Part shown: in pieces, positions 31,336 through 42,000 of the stretch
Numbering within the stretch: position 1 is the first letter of the stretch
How the letters are laid out: every line of letters begins with the position of its first letter
Source of the DNA: Madurella fahalii
Lineage: Eukaryota > Ascomycota > Sordariomycetes > Sordariales
DNA: 64,000 nt
Assembly: GCA_029876055.1 (NCBI GenBank)
Contig: CM056879.1
Location: 2,542,001-2,606,000 of the forward strand
Reading direction: 5' to 3'
The notes under the pieces: generated by a model
What the model saw: the letters and a program-made list of their open reading frames with translations, nothing else
What the model was told of the DNA's origin: nothing
Databases searched by the model: none
Translations under genes and position numbers: made by a program

Positions 31336-31638
31336 TAGTAATTAATGGAAGCTGGCGGCGCTGAAGAGAGCCAAATCAAAGACGTTAAGTTGTAGGAATT
31401 GCACGTCATCACAATCTCAGATCACCTAGTGTTCTCCAATGAAAGAGATTTACCATAGCCAGACAAAAGTTTTGTATCTCTCAGCTCTAAAAGTGCTTAG
31501 TGAGAGGCCAAACTCTCCCCAAAGCACACTTCCGACCGGCAGAACATACCGTACACAAGGGCAAAAGGCAAAAACGCCGACGCGGACTCTGTCACCAAAC
31601 CGACCCTCCTTCACTCCCCACCAAGCAATGTACCGGGG

Positions 31639-31663
31639 TTTTTTTTTTTTTAAAAAAAAAAAA
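31639..31663. terminator. T13A12 palindrome between convergent genes
   Basis: Thirteen T are followed directly by twelve A, flanked by GGGG and TCC. The inverted repeat sits between the stop of the propeller gene (31335) and the stop of the repeat protein (31699). It gives an A-rich element on both strands, so it could serve 3'-end formation for both genes. This role is inferred. Confidence 0.4.
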
Positions 31664-31698
31664 TCCACCGTTGCCGAACCCCCTCTAGCCCACACAGA

Positions 31699-32945
31699 CT
31701 AGTACCCCGCCGAGGGATCTTCGTACGTCATGTCCCCTTCGGCAAAGGCCGGGTCCTCTTCGACTACGGCCTGGTCCTCTTCGACTACGGCCTGGTCCCC
31801 TTCCGTCATGGCCGAGTCCTCTTCGAGCATGGCCGGATCCTCTTCGATCACGGACTGGTCTCCGCCGTCCATATATGGATCCTCCGTTAGGGTAGGGTCA
31901 GACGCGTAGTCATACCCATCCTCGGCAGGAGTTGTGGTCTCGTCCACATATGGGGTTGTGGTCCCGCCCAGGTATGAAGAAATGGTGTCGCCGATGCCCG
32001 AATGTGTGTTCCCGCCCAGGTATGAAGAAATGGTCTCGCCGATGCCCGAATGTGTGGTCCCGCCCGTGCCCGGATAGGTGGTGTCCTCGTACGGAGGGGT
32101 TGTGGTATCTTGCTCCATCGGGGGAGGGGTTGTGGTATCTTGCTCCATCGGGGGAGGGGTTGTGGTATCTTGCTCCATCGGGGGAGGTGTGGTCTCACCG
32201 GCCCCGTTCCCAGTGTTGTGGTTCTCCTCGCCGTGTTCCTTGCCCTCGCCGTGCTCCTTGCCCTCGCCATGCTCCTTCCCCTCACCATGTTCCTTGCCCT
32301 TGCCCTTGCCTTGGTCCTTGCCCTTGTCGTCGCCCTTGCCCTTGCCTTGGTCCTTGCCATTGCCTTGGTCCTTGCCATTGCCTTGGTCCTTGCCATTGCC
32401 TTGGTCCTTGCCCTTGCCTTGATCTTTACCCTTGCCTTGGTCCTTGCCTTTACCTTGGTCCTTGCCCTTGCCCTTGCCTTGGCTTTTGCCCCTGTCCTTG
32501 CCCCTGCGTTCGAGGAAACCAGGGTTGTAGCCACCGTCTTGCTCATGCGCGTCGTCGAACGGTAGGATATGCATCTCGGCTTCGTGGCGGGCCTGCAGGG
32601 AGGAGGTTGTTTGTTAGCTTCCGATCGAGACTTTTTGCTTGGGGCAACGCTTTCCGCATGGGTGGCGGGCGTGAAATTGGGTCCAGTAGGTGCTACTTAC
32701 CTCAACATCGGCGAGGGGCGCTGCCGCGGCGGGAGCGGCGCCGGCTACGGCTACGGCTGCTAGTGCACCCTGTATTTAAGAAACGGGCTTTGTCAGCATA
32801 TCAACCCTGGTCCGGCGAGCTAACGGGGAAGGCCTACAGCGTAGCGCAGGCTAAGTGCTTGCGTCTCGGGCCCGGTGAAGCCGGCGACGGTGGTGGCGGC
32901 GACGAGCCCGGCGGCCAGGGCGTGAGCGAGGGATGTGGTATGCAT
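31699..32945 (-). CDS. Secreted low-complexity repeat protein, unknown family
   Basis: Three exons (32945-32841, 32769-32701, 32592-31699) give 355 aa. The first exon is a signal-like sequence (MHTTSLAHALAAGLVAATVAG). Exon 2 is Ala-rich. A dibasic LERR site at residues 85-88 could be cut by a Kex2-type protease. After it come about ten copies of GKDQG-type units (Lys/Asp/Gln/Gly), four HGEGKE units, three copies of TTPPPMEQD, two copies of a SGIGETISSYLGG unit, and an acidic tail of EEDPA/EEDQAV units. The basic N-terminal repeats and acidic C-terminal repeats are strongly separated in charge. There are almost no Cys or aromatic core residues, so it is probably disordered. A wall-associated or matrix role is possible. 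I recognise no homologue. Confidence 0.75.
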
Positions 32946-34110
32946 GGCGGGCGTTGGAGTGGTGAAGTGGTGAAGCAATGGGGAGACAGTCCGGCTGTAG
33001 TAACTAAGGTAAATTATGACTCTGAAATGACTGTGGCTGAAGTTGGATATTCAAGAGAATGAAGCAAAGTAAAGGAGTGCAGGCGGACCGGCCGCTAAGG
33101 TGAGACTAGCTCGGTGGACGGTAAGGAATGTGAAGGAGTGGTTGAAGTGTCATGAGAGACTGCGGTGAGGAGAAAGGAACGAAAAAGATCGAGACCGCGT
33201 CGGTGGAAGGGGTGTTTATACTTCTCAAAGGACATGGAAAACGTTTCTGATTCCAATACTGCGGCTATGGGATCGCTGCATACTGCTTGCTACACATCCG
33301 ACCATTATAGAACTGGCCGCGCCAACAACCCTCAAGCCATGGCGAGCCCGGCGCCTGGTCAAACGACCGCCTTTAGGGTTTCCAAGTGATCGTCCGGTCT
33401 CCTTCTCAAGCCAATTGCTAGACTTTGCATAACCCATAGAAGAGGATTTGGCCGTTGGTAGGTGCCGCAGACAGGCCATGGCAGATAAGTAAATGGGGGT
33501 GGTGGTACTGTACAGTATTTAGGTGTAATCGCGTGTTTCGCGCCACCCTCCAAGCCAGCCCGCAAAAAAGGGTTACCAGACGACGGGCGGCATGTTTCCC
33601 GGACGGATTCCGGACCGTGCAAGAAGCGGTCCAGGCGGCCCAGGCGGCCCAGACGGCCCAGGTCCGGCCAACGCAATCGGCTGGGGATGTGTATGTCGCG
33701 CCGGCACCCTGCGTCTGGCTGACACTCACCTTGGTTGGTCGCATGTTTCGATCTGAGGATAGACGCCTTGGCAGATCGGCGTGCCGGCAGCAGGCTCAGC
33801 TGTTGGTTGCCGATGAGCCGGTAGCTGCGGCGGTGGACGGACCCATTGTCCGGTTTCAGAAACGGCTTACGGGACTTGTGTTAATTATTATTGGCGGCAA
33901 AAATGCGTAATCGTCTGCTTGGTGTCGCCAAGTCGTGTTTCAATGTGCATGAAAGACCACTGCCGTTGGGTCGGGTCTGTATAAGGTATGTAAGGTAATA
34001 CTAGGTACCTAGGTACGAATACATGAGGTAAACCACTGCGGCGCCAACCAACACCTCGACGGGATTGAAATAATCGAACAGAGCTACCCGATCATATCTT
34101 TACACCTAGT
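32946..34110. other. Intergenic, upstream of repeat protein gene
   Basis: This is 1.16 kb between two minus-strand genes. It includes three 9-base CAGGCGGCC/CAGACGGCC units at about 33631-33660 and a palindromic TAGGTACCTAGGTAC element near 34000-34015. No gene was recognised; the 151-aa plus-strand frame at 33455-33910 has no supporting feature. Confidence 0.5.
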
Positions 34111-35202
34111 TCAGGAGGATGTCTCGCCGTCCGCGCCAGACAGGATCATCCGCTTGGCCCACTTCAACAAGCGCCCGTCTCGCTTGTTGTTCCCGCCAAA
34201 GCCTCTTCCGCCGCTGCTGCTGCCGCCGCCGAAGCGGTTGCCGTTTCTTCCGCTTCCTCCGCTACCTGCGCCCCTACCATTGTCCCCGCTCTCGCTATCG
34301 TCATTCCCGTCCGCCTCACCGGTGGGGGCAGCATCGCCCGCCGCCGCCGTGGCCGTTGCCGCGGGGACGCCACCGAGGATAACGCTCGGCGTCTGTGTCG
34401 GCGCATCCACCAACGTGGTCGTCAGTCCGAGGACAGCATGGACCTCGGCTACGCGTTGCTCGGCTCCGCTGGTCCCCGCATTCTTGTTGGCCTCGACGGC
34501 GGCGGGGAAGGCGGCCTGATTGCTCGCTACCTCGTTATCCAGGAACTCGAGCGTGTCTGCCGTCTCAACGCCCTGCGGCGTGTTCACATGCGGCTCCGTG
34601 TCCGTCTGCTGCACGGCGAAGCAGCCGCCGAAGGGGCCAGCTAGGGCGGCATTCCGACAGCGAACGGTGCACACGTTCCCCGTGGAGCCTCCGATGCATT
34701 TGAGGTTGTCCGGCATCGTAACGGTGATGTTGAAGTCCTGCGGCCCGGATTGCGACAGCCCGTTCGAGCCGGGGATGTTGTTGCTAACCGTCAGGTTCTG
34801 GCTGATGACACCGGAGTTGCTCCCTTCATCAAGGTCGCAGAAGTACGGACCGGCTCCGTCCGAGTTGACTTGGTGGATCGTGACTTGGATGTCACTGCCG
34901 GAACGGACCTGGGTGACGGCGTTCGCAGCCAGCGCGTTTTCGGTGACTTCCCCAATGTCGATGTTTCCTGTGAGCTTGGTGCGCCCACATTTGTTGACGA
35001 CTCCTGCGGCGATCTCGGCATCGCGGATGACGGTGGTATCCATCTGACAGGGGTTGATGCCAGTACAGTTTCTCGCAATAGCGTCGCTGACTCGGAACCC
35101 AACAGATGGCGGCGATCCCACCTTTCCCTGAGCCGCCAGAATTACGCCGTGGGCGTTGACGAGGGCCATCAAAGCCGCCAGCGGCAGGACTTGAACGCGC
35201 AT
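34111..35202 (-). CDS. GEGH16/Egh16-like secreted protein (DUF3129)
   Basis: This is a single-exon secreted protein of 363 aa. The ATG at 35202 opens a 17-residue signal peptide ending VNA, so the mature chain would start with His18 (HGVILAAQGK). The family blocks SPPSVGFRV, GINPCQMDTTVIRDAEIAAG, NKCGRTKLTG, VTIHQVNSDGAGPYFCDLDE and NITVTMPDNLKCIGG match the GEGH16 family. That family is known from powdery mildew Egh16H and Magnaporthe Gas1/Mas proteins, which are linked to appressoria in plant pathogens but also present in saprobes. The last 80 residues are Gly/Ser/Asn-rich with an NNKR dibasic site and a short basic tail. The frame extends upstream to 35349, but that extension lacks a signal peptide. 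Function is unknown. Confidence 0.9.
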   Translation of the reverse strand: MRVQVLPLAALMALVNAHGVILAAQGKVGSPPSVGFRVSDAIARNCTGINPCQMDTTVIRDAEIAAGVVNKCGRTKLTGNIDIGEVTENALAANAVTQVRSGSDIQVTIHQVNSDGAGPYFCDLDEGSNSGVISQNLTVSNNIPGSNGLSQSGPQDFNITVTMPDNLKCIGGSTGNVCTVRCRNAALAGPFGGCFAVQQTDTEPHVNTPQGVETADTLEFLDNEVASNQAAFPAAVEANKNAGTSGAEQRVAEVHAVLGLTTTLVDAPTQTPSVILGGVPAATATAAAGDAAPTGEADGNDDSESGDNGRGAGSGGSGRNGNRFGGGSSSGGRGFGGNNKRDGRLLKWAKRMILSGADGETSS

Positions 35203-36487
35203 GGTGAACGATTGATGGGTGTTAAGACCGTAGAAGGCAAAAGAGAAGGGATGCCGACCTGCGGGCGAGAAAATAACGACCGATGACCCCGGAGAGTTGT
35301 TCGAACTATCACTAAAGACGGTGTCAGGTACGTCCAACATGAAGTCCAAGGCACTTGATATACATGTTATCAGCTGCCCATAGCATTAGCTATTTCCATG
35401 TACTACTGTCGCCACAGGCACATACCTGAATCTTCTTGCTGTGGAGAAGGGGCTTTAAGAGTCTCAAACCGGATCTGTCGCAAAAGCGGACACATGGGAC
35501 GATATCGGGGGAGCCAAGGGCGGAAGCATCCAGCGGCCTGAATCTTGCATGGCTTTTTCTCCACGATTTCTACCAGACTAGCTGACAGGACTAATTATGC
35601 GTGGATTTCAGGTGTTTGAAAACAACCAGCCCCATCGTAAGACTCGCGCCTCGCGTCTCGCGAGAGTTTCTATGTCAGGGGCTCATCGGTGCGCAAGGCC
35701 GACAGTGTTTGAACGCGAGTCAGCTGAGGACCGGGAGTCACTCCTATCTCGACAATCAGTTTAAACGTTCAATCTGCACCCACAGCTGTACCTACATCTC
35801 ATGGCACTAAAAACTCAACATCAGAATGACAAACCGACTACGCGGGAATATACAGACAGCCCGAGTCGTAAATCAGGACGGTCGAGTAGATTTTATTGGT
35901 GGTCCTGATGGTGGGTTTGTCCCCTCTGTCAACTGACCTAAAATTGTCGGCATGTGGCAATGGGGTACCATGAATCGACCTCAGTCTAGGATGGCTTTGA
36001 AACAGTCCCAGGTAAGTCTGTTGTGGAGTATTCTGAGAAAGAGGCTTAGGGGTTGCGATGGAGTTGGAAGGCGAATGCACTAATGTGGACATGGATCCCT
36101 TCATCAACATTACGATCGATTCTCTTCCTAGGACAGCCCTGTGTCGTCTCGCATCCCGCATCTCAAGCGAAACCAACCTAGACGACCGAACTCCCGTGAT
36201 GTAACTGCTTTGTCTCCAGCCCAAATTCCTAGTTTTAATTCCACCCCGTAAACAGACACCACTTCACTGAGCGTCCATAAATCCATCCATGCCCGGTACA
36301 TCATGACTGAGCAAGGAGGATTATTAGGCCTGCGAGGGTGTCGGACCGTGTCGTGGACAGGGGTTTGTGTTCGCCGCAGAGACCCCAGTCTCTTTAGTTA
36401 GCCAAAGTTTGAATTAAAGTGGTAGGAGGTTGCTCTCATTACCTAGCTGGAGAAATTTTAGCTAAAGGAGGCAATAGAGACAGGGGC
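35203..36487. other. Intergenic upstream of GEGH16 gene
   Basis: This is the promoter side of the GEGH16 gene. A minus-strand frame at 35838-36224 (128 aa) has no recognisable feature. No gene is called. Confidence 0.5.
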
Positions 36488-36727
36488 TCACTGAGGCGTG
36501 CCGCCACTGCCATTAGCTTTCGTTTCCCGAGCCGATGCGTTCGTGTGCGGGCCGTAATCCACAAGTCTGCCACCGGCCGTGCCCGTAGCATTGAGATTCC
36601 TCGGGACCGTAGTAACGTGTCCCAACAAGCCCCCCGAGAAAATAGGTCTCCGAGGCCCCGACGAACCAGCGGCGCCGGGAGTGATGGACGGGGCGGTGCC
36701 CTTGGGCTTCGACTGTGAGAATCCCAT
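36488..36727 (-). CDS. Possible small protein of 79 aa, unknown
   Basis: This ATG-initiated single frame starts MGFSQSKPKGTAPSITPG, is rich in Gly, Pro, Ser and Thr, and carries GPRRPIFSGGLLG and a C-terminal Asn/Gly-rich tail. There is no signal peptide or membrane segment. MG at the N-terminus would fit N-myristoylation (MGFSQS), but that is only a pattern match. The call rests on clean composition compared with the AT-richer flanks. A chance open frame is possible. Confidence 0.25.
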   Translation of the reverse strand: MGFSQSKPKGTAPSITPGAAGSSGPRRPIFSGGLLGHVTTVPRNLNATGTAGGRLVDYGPHTNASARETKANGSGGTPQ

Positions 36728-37446
36728 TTCCGTGCTTAGGTTCTAGACGTGGTGACGCTTGTTGGGTAAGCTTGTCAAGTGTTCTAGAGATGGAGAAAAC
36801 GGGGTTGATAAAATCGTATGATAGTAGCCGGGGGAAAACTGAAATGTGAGGTTAAGCCTGCCAAATCCTAGGCTATATAGGCAGAGCAGCTTTTGAGATT
36901 CCGAATAGTTTATCCTATTTCAGAGGCATGTTAGCAGGCTACAGGAACAAATTCTCTAGTAGTGAAGTAGATCATCCTTGAACTAGTATGTAGGTCGTGG
37001 GCCGTCTTAATGACAACCTCAGGCCTGTTCCTAACAGATTATCAGCTGCCTTGTATCTTTGTCAATCATACAGCATCATGACTTGGTGAGTCACGAACTA
37101 ATTGAAGGCAAAGACAAATAACGGAGTACCACGTGGGAAACAGTTCTCTGACTGGTGATCCGTGTAAGCAGTAACAAATGGCTTCTATCGCTACTTGCTC
37201 AAAGATTAAGAGACGCTATCCAAACACAAATAAGGTCCGCGCCTGCTGATAAATGTGTCAAAAAATGTGTCATCATGCGTCATAACCCGGGTATTGACAG
37301 CTGCTACTTTCCCATAAACGATCCCAACCCGGCCCCATATGAACAAACCCCACCACTGCCCAGTCAAGCGACACTTTTATAAACCCGACAACAAACTTGG
37401 GCTTGCCCTTTCCCATCTCCCCACCTCTTCCCAACTCTCCCGGTTC
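36728..37446. other. Intergenic, AT-rich, no gene seen
   Basis: This is about 700 bases downstream of the MARVEL gene, AT-richer than the surroundings, with no recognisable coding frame. Confidence 0.5.
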
Positions 37447-38151
37447 TCACACATAAGCCCGATGGTGCGAATGCGAGCTCCTCCTACTCCCCGCACGATG
37501 CGCGCTCCGGCTCCGACTCCCGTGCCTACTACTGCTCCTCCTCCGCTCAACCACATACTTCCTCTCCGACTTCGCCGCATGATCACCGTGGACCCACGCC
37601 ATCACGGCCGTGATGAAGAAGAAGACGCAGTTCATGATGCCCATGGCAAAGCACGCCTTGAGCATGCTGCAGCCCTTGTCCCAGGTGACCTCGAGCGTGT
37701 TGACCTGGACGGAGCCCAGGACCCAGAAGCTGAAGCCGGCACCGACCGAGTCGGCCGCCGAGGCACTGACGCAGTCGGCGCGCGCGATGCCGCGCAGGTA
37801 GTAGACACCGGCGATGAGGGCGCCGACAAGGGCCAGGTCGACGAGCCCGACGAACCGGGCGTTGCCGGAGGAGCGGTGGTAGCTGAAGAGCGTGAAGACG
37901 GCCCAGGCGAGCGCCAGCACCGACACGATGAAGAGCACCAGGATCGACTCGGGCGTCGCCAGGTTGGCCTCGACGTAGCCGTTGACAAACCAGGCTAGCA
38001 TGCCCATCACGGGGATCTAAGAGCAGGGGGGAGGAGTCCACGGTTAGCTCGGAAGAAATGTGTGCCGAAGGTTGGGGCCGCATTGCGGAAAACCTACCAG
38101 GGTGATGATCTCGGCGAAGCGCCAAAAGGCGAATAGGATTGCGAAGAGCAT
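37447..38151 (-). CDS. MARVEL-domain membrane protein
   Basis: This is a four-helix membrane protein of 207 aa. Exon 1 (38151-38098) encodes MLFAILFAFWRFAEIITL and exon 2 (38016-37447) continues IPVMGMLAWFVNGY. Four hydrophobic segments lie near residues 5-25, 45-65, 75-95 and 130-155. Two Cys in the loop before the last helix (RADC...DKGC) fit a disulphide in the second extracellular loop. The cytosolic C-tail is basic and Ser/Arg/His-rich (RRRSSSRHGSRSRS). This is the MARVEL pattern seen in fungal proteins of plasma-membrane and vesicle domains. The specific role is unknown. Confidence 0.8.
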
Positions 38152-39074
38152 CTTTGCGAGGTTCGATGCGCTGTGCGCCTTGTCTTTGGGGCCGGGTTTC
38201 ACCAGATATTGGGACCTTTTCGATGGCGACCGCTAGGTGTGTCGCCGTCGCAGCTGTCGGGAGCTTGCGCAGTGTTGAAGGTGAGCAACGTCGCACGGAC
38301 AGAAACAGTCGTCGAAACCGTTGGATGCCCAGAGTATTTATTTCGCGCGGCGAGCGCCGCCGCCAACCAGACAGTCGCAATCCTCCAGGCGCAGCAACGG
38401 ATTGGTTCGCGGATTCGGACTCCTGTCGAACAAGCTCCGTAGTTTGGGCGGAACCACTCAACCCAGACCGTCTCAGAGAGATACACCTTCCTGTCTCCCC
38501 GCGGAGAGAGTCCTACTTCGTCCAGCAAGCGCTACCTTGCAGGGTATTTGCAGGCCCAAAGCTCAAGGTACGAGACCCTTGGGCAAAAGCTATGACGTCT
38601 GCAGCGATCGTCCCAACGGCAGCCTCTCGGCAAGCGGGGCTTTGGGGGCGGGAACGAGCCGGGAACCGTGCCGCCAACCGAAAATAGAGCAGACAAAAAC
38701 GTGGTTCGGGCTTGGGAGGATCTGCAGACCAAGAAACAATGGGAGGGAATTGGAAAACGCCGGGCAATGCAATTGACCAGCTTTAAGGAAGATAGGGACA
38801 AGGAGATTGTTACCCGTATGTCAGAAGCGCTGGTCTTTCAATTGGGAACAGCAGAAATGCCGGAGGCTGGTAGCCAATTAGGGGGCCTATCCTGGCACCA
38901 GCCTGTCAAAATCCAGATGGCTGGTAGAGCACTGTCCAGTACAGGACACTTTGGGACGGAGACCGAGGCGCTGCGCAGGAATCAGATTCTGGCTGGCAGA
39001 CGGAGGAGGAATACTATTAGATAGGCTTGCTTCGCCTGGAACAACCGGCCACACCAATCCACTCATCCAATCCA
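38152..39074. other. Intergenic, upstream of MARVEL gene
   Basis: This is 0.9 kb between two minus-strand genes and probably includes the MARVEL promoter. No convincing gene was seen on either strand. Confidence 0.55.
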
Positions 39075-42000
39075 TCACGGCGCTTCATCATCAATCACAT
39101 CCAGATCATCGAAATCCCGAATCACCGGGCCCACACTATCCGTGTCGGTCCCGGACCCACCCCCGCTCAACAGTGGCCGGTCAACCGTCAACCGCCCGCC
39201 ATCGCCCCCTTTCTTCCGATCCTCCTCTCCATCGCTGTCCATTCCCGACCTAGCAGCTGTAGTATTATGCGCCGTCTCAAGACCGTCGCCATCGCCCACC
39301 TCATCATCCAATCTCAAAAGCCCCCCCGCCTGTCCTTGCCCTCCGTGCAAACTCGCCATGATTTTATTCCCACCGTCAACAAAATGGCCTCCAAGCGGAG
39401 AACCCCACTCGCCCTCGTCAAGGGGATCGAATAGCCGCCCGCCCCCCACTCCGACCCCCGGAACCGATGCATTACTAGCGCCGCCCTCTTGCACGAACCG
39501 ACCACCGCGTCTCGCCAGCAGCGGTGTCGGCGGCAGCGGGCCCAACGGCGCCGTGAGCGAGCGGACGCCGCTACTCCCGGCATCGCTCACACTCTCCGGG
39601 TAGGAGGAGGACATGACGCTAGTGGCCGAGCTAAACGGCGTGTACGTGCCCGCCGCGGCTAGAGGTGTCCGGCTGCTGCGGGTGTTGCGCGTTGGCCGGC
39701 CGTCGATACGCCTCTGCTGGCGCGGGGGCGGCCGTGGCTGCGGCGTGGGGAACGGGTAGCCCCGGCCGGCATATCCATAGTACCCCATCGGGCTGGCGGG
39801 ACCGTCGTCGGCCGAGCTCTCGGCCCCGCTGTTGGACACGCATTCGTCGCTGCCAGCGGTCCACGTCGCGGGGACGGTCCAGCAGTGGGACAGCTCGTGG
39901 GTGGCTTCTTGCGCGGGAGGATGATGGTGGTGATGGTGGTGGTGGTGGTGGTGGTGGTTGGCTTTCCAGGGCGGCATCTTAGCGCCTTTCAGTCGCGGCG
40001 ACAGATGGTACGACACGCCGTCGCGGTAGCGGATATTGGGTGCGTCAACCGCGACGCTGGCGAGAGTCTGGAGGATCCCATAGATGAGCACCCAGCGGCC
40101 GCGGCGGGCTGTGGCCGGGTCGATCTCGCCAATGTGATCCGACTTTTCGAACTTCGCAAAGGAATCGATAAGATTGGAATGGGCGAATTCCGGGCCGAGG
40201 ATGCAGATGTTGGTGGCTTCGGTGTATGCCAACTGTATGCGTCGCTCGATGGCGCCCGCCCGACCGTTCCCGCTTGTGGCAGCGCTGCTATTAGCGTTCT
40301 TCTTGCTCGATTTGCTACCAAACATCCCGCCCGTCGAACTCTCCTTGGACGAACTATTCGCCCCCGACGAAGGCGGGATGGACTCGGGCACCAGAGGGTA
40401 GGGATGCGGGATGTGCGGCAGCCGGTGCTTGTTGTCGAACTCGATAAGCATGTCCGTCATGGGCAGCTCCGGTGAGTCGGCTTCAAACGCTCTGTTTCCA
40501 CTTTCGCTCACCATCATCCACTTGCGACCCGAACGCGCTTCGGACTCGTCCCATACGATATCTCGGTTGACCAAGTAGTCATACAAGGCTGCGAAATCCT
40601 TCTGCAGCACCTGCACCACGGTCCTTGTCAACCAAATGTCCCCATCTCCTCCACCTCTACCGTGGGCAGCGACGACTGCCGGCTGGCTAGGGTCCCGCGG
40701 CGGCGACAGTGGAGGCCAAGTCCCGAATTCGCGTGTGTAATACTGCACAAAGAAGTTCTGCAGCCTGTCTGCCGCCGCTTTCGCGGGCGCTGCGGCAACG
40801 GGCCCGCTGACGTTGGCAGTCATGGCCACCGACGGAGGCCACATGTCGCTGTACTGGAAACCGGCCAGCCGCTCCTCAGCAGCCTGGACACGGAGCTGTG
40901 TCTCGAGACATGCACGCTCAAGAAGGGCTCGAGTGATGGGTGTGATGTGCCGGAAGTCGGAGCATGCTTCGAGACGTGAATACATGCCGGCGCAGTGCAG
41001 AAAACTCTCACGCCACCCTTCTTCCCACCGAACTTCGCTGCCCTCGCTCCAGGCTAAGAGACTCACAGCCGTCTCTGCATCATTCCGCACATCGTCGATG
41101 CCGCGCGCTAAGAGGTAGTTGACGATCGTGCCAACGTTATCGGCCTCTGGTGGCATGTACGACTCCAAGCGCGAGTGCAGGTCTGACAGCGCTTGATAGA
41201 GGGATAGACCGACGAACGAAGCGTGGTACAACAGGGCAAATACGTTGCGAGTGGTGATGTGGTGCCGCAGCTCGTCAAGGTAGGTCATGTTCGGCGGCGA
41301 CGGGAAGTACAACTCGTAAGAGATCTGCCCATCCGTCTCCCAGAGGCTGCTGTCCTCTGACACAGGCGGTGTTGGCTGCCCGCCATGGCCAAACCCCCCT
41401 GGAGCGAGAAGTTGTTGGCCACGCCGTCCATGGCGTTGCAGCATCGGCGGAGCCCCTGATGGAGACGGTGGTATGTGGATGTCTTCCTCGGTCGAGCCTT
41501 CGCGCAGAAGCGTGATCAAGTAGCGAGATCCCGTTGCCTCGATGATGTGTGACGACAATCGGAAGGAAGGATTCGGTCGAGGATGCTGGCCCTTTGGACC
41601 GAAGAACACCAGCACATCGCCGTTCGGATCCCAAAGCTCCGGGTCCTTCCTCAGTTTATTCCACCGCTGCACCGGTCTTCCAGCACCGATCCAGCGCTTG
41701 ACGTGTGAAGTGCCGGATCTCTCCGGCACCGAAATCGGTTTGATGGGGGACTGTGGCGACACCATATCTTCCCATCGGAGCCCGGAGTTCAGAGCCGCTT
41801 CTTGATCCTGCACAGGCGCTACGTCTGCGTCATGGGTATCAGTCCAATCGTTAGGTTGACCGCCAAAGCTGGGACTCGGCCGTACGGTTGCCGAGGATTG
41901 CGATCGAAACTCGATATCTTTGTGAGCATCGTGCCCCTTTTTATCCTTCTTCTTGAAGGTGAAAGCTTTGACCAGTCCCTTGCGCACTTCATCGCTCTTC

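Noticed and set aside
32270..32500. Regular short repeats that could suggest a CRISPR-like array
   Set aside because: They are contiguous 18-base coding repeats without unique spacers, inside a spliced eukaryotic gene.
31932..33062. 376-aa plus-strand open frame with Cys/Pro repeats
   Set aside because: It is antisense to the repeat protein. Its repeats mirror the GKDQG arrays, while the minus strand has a signal peptide and proper introns.
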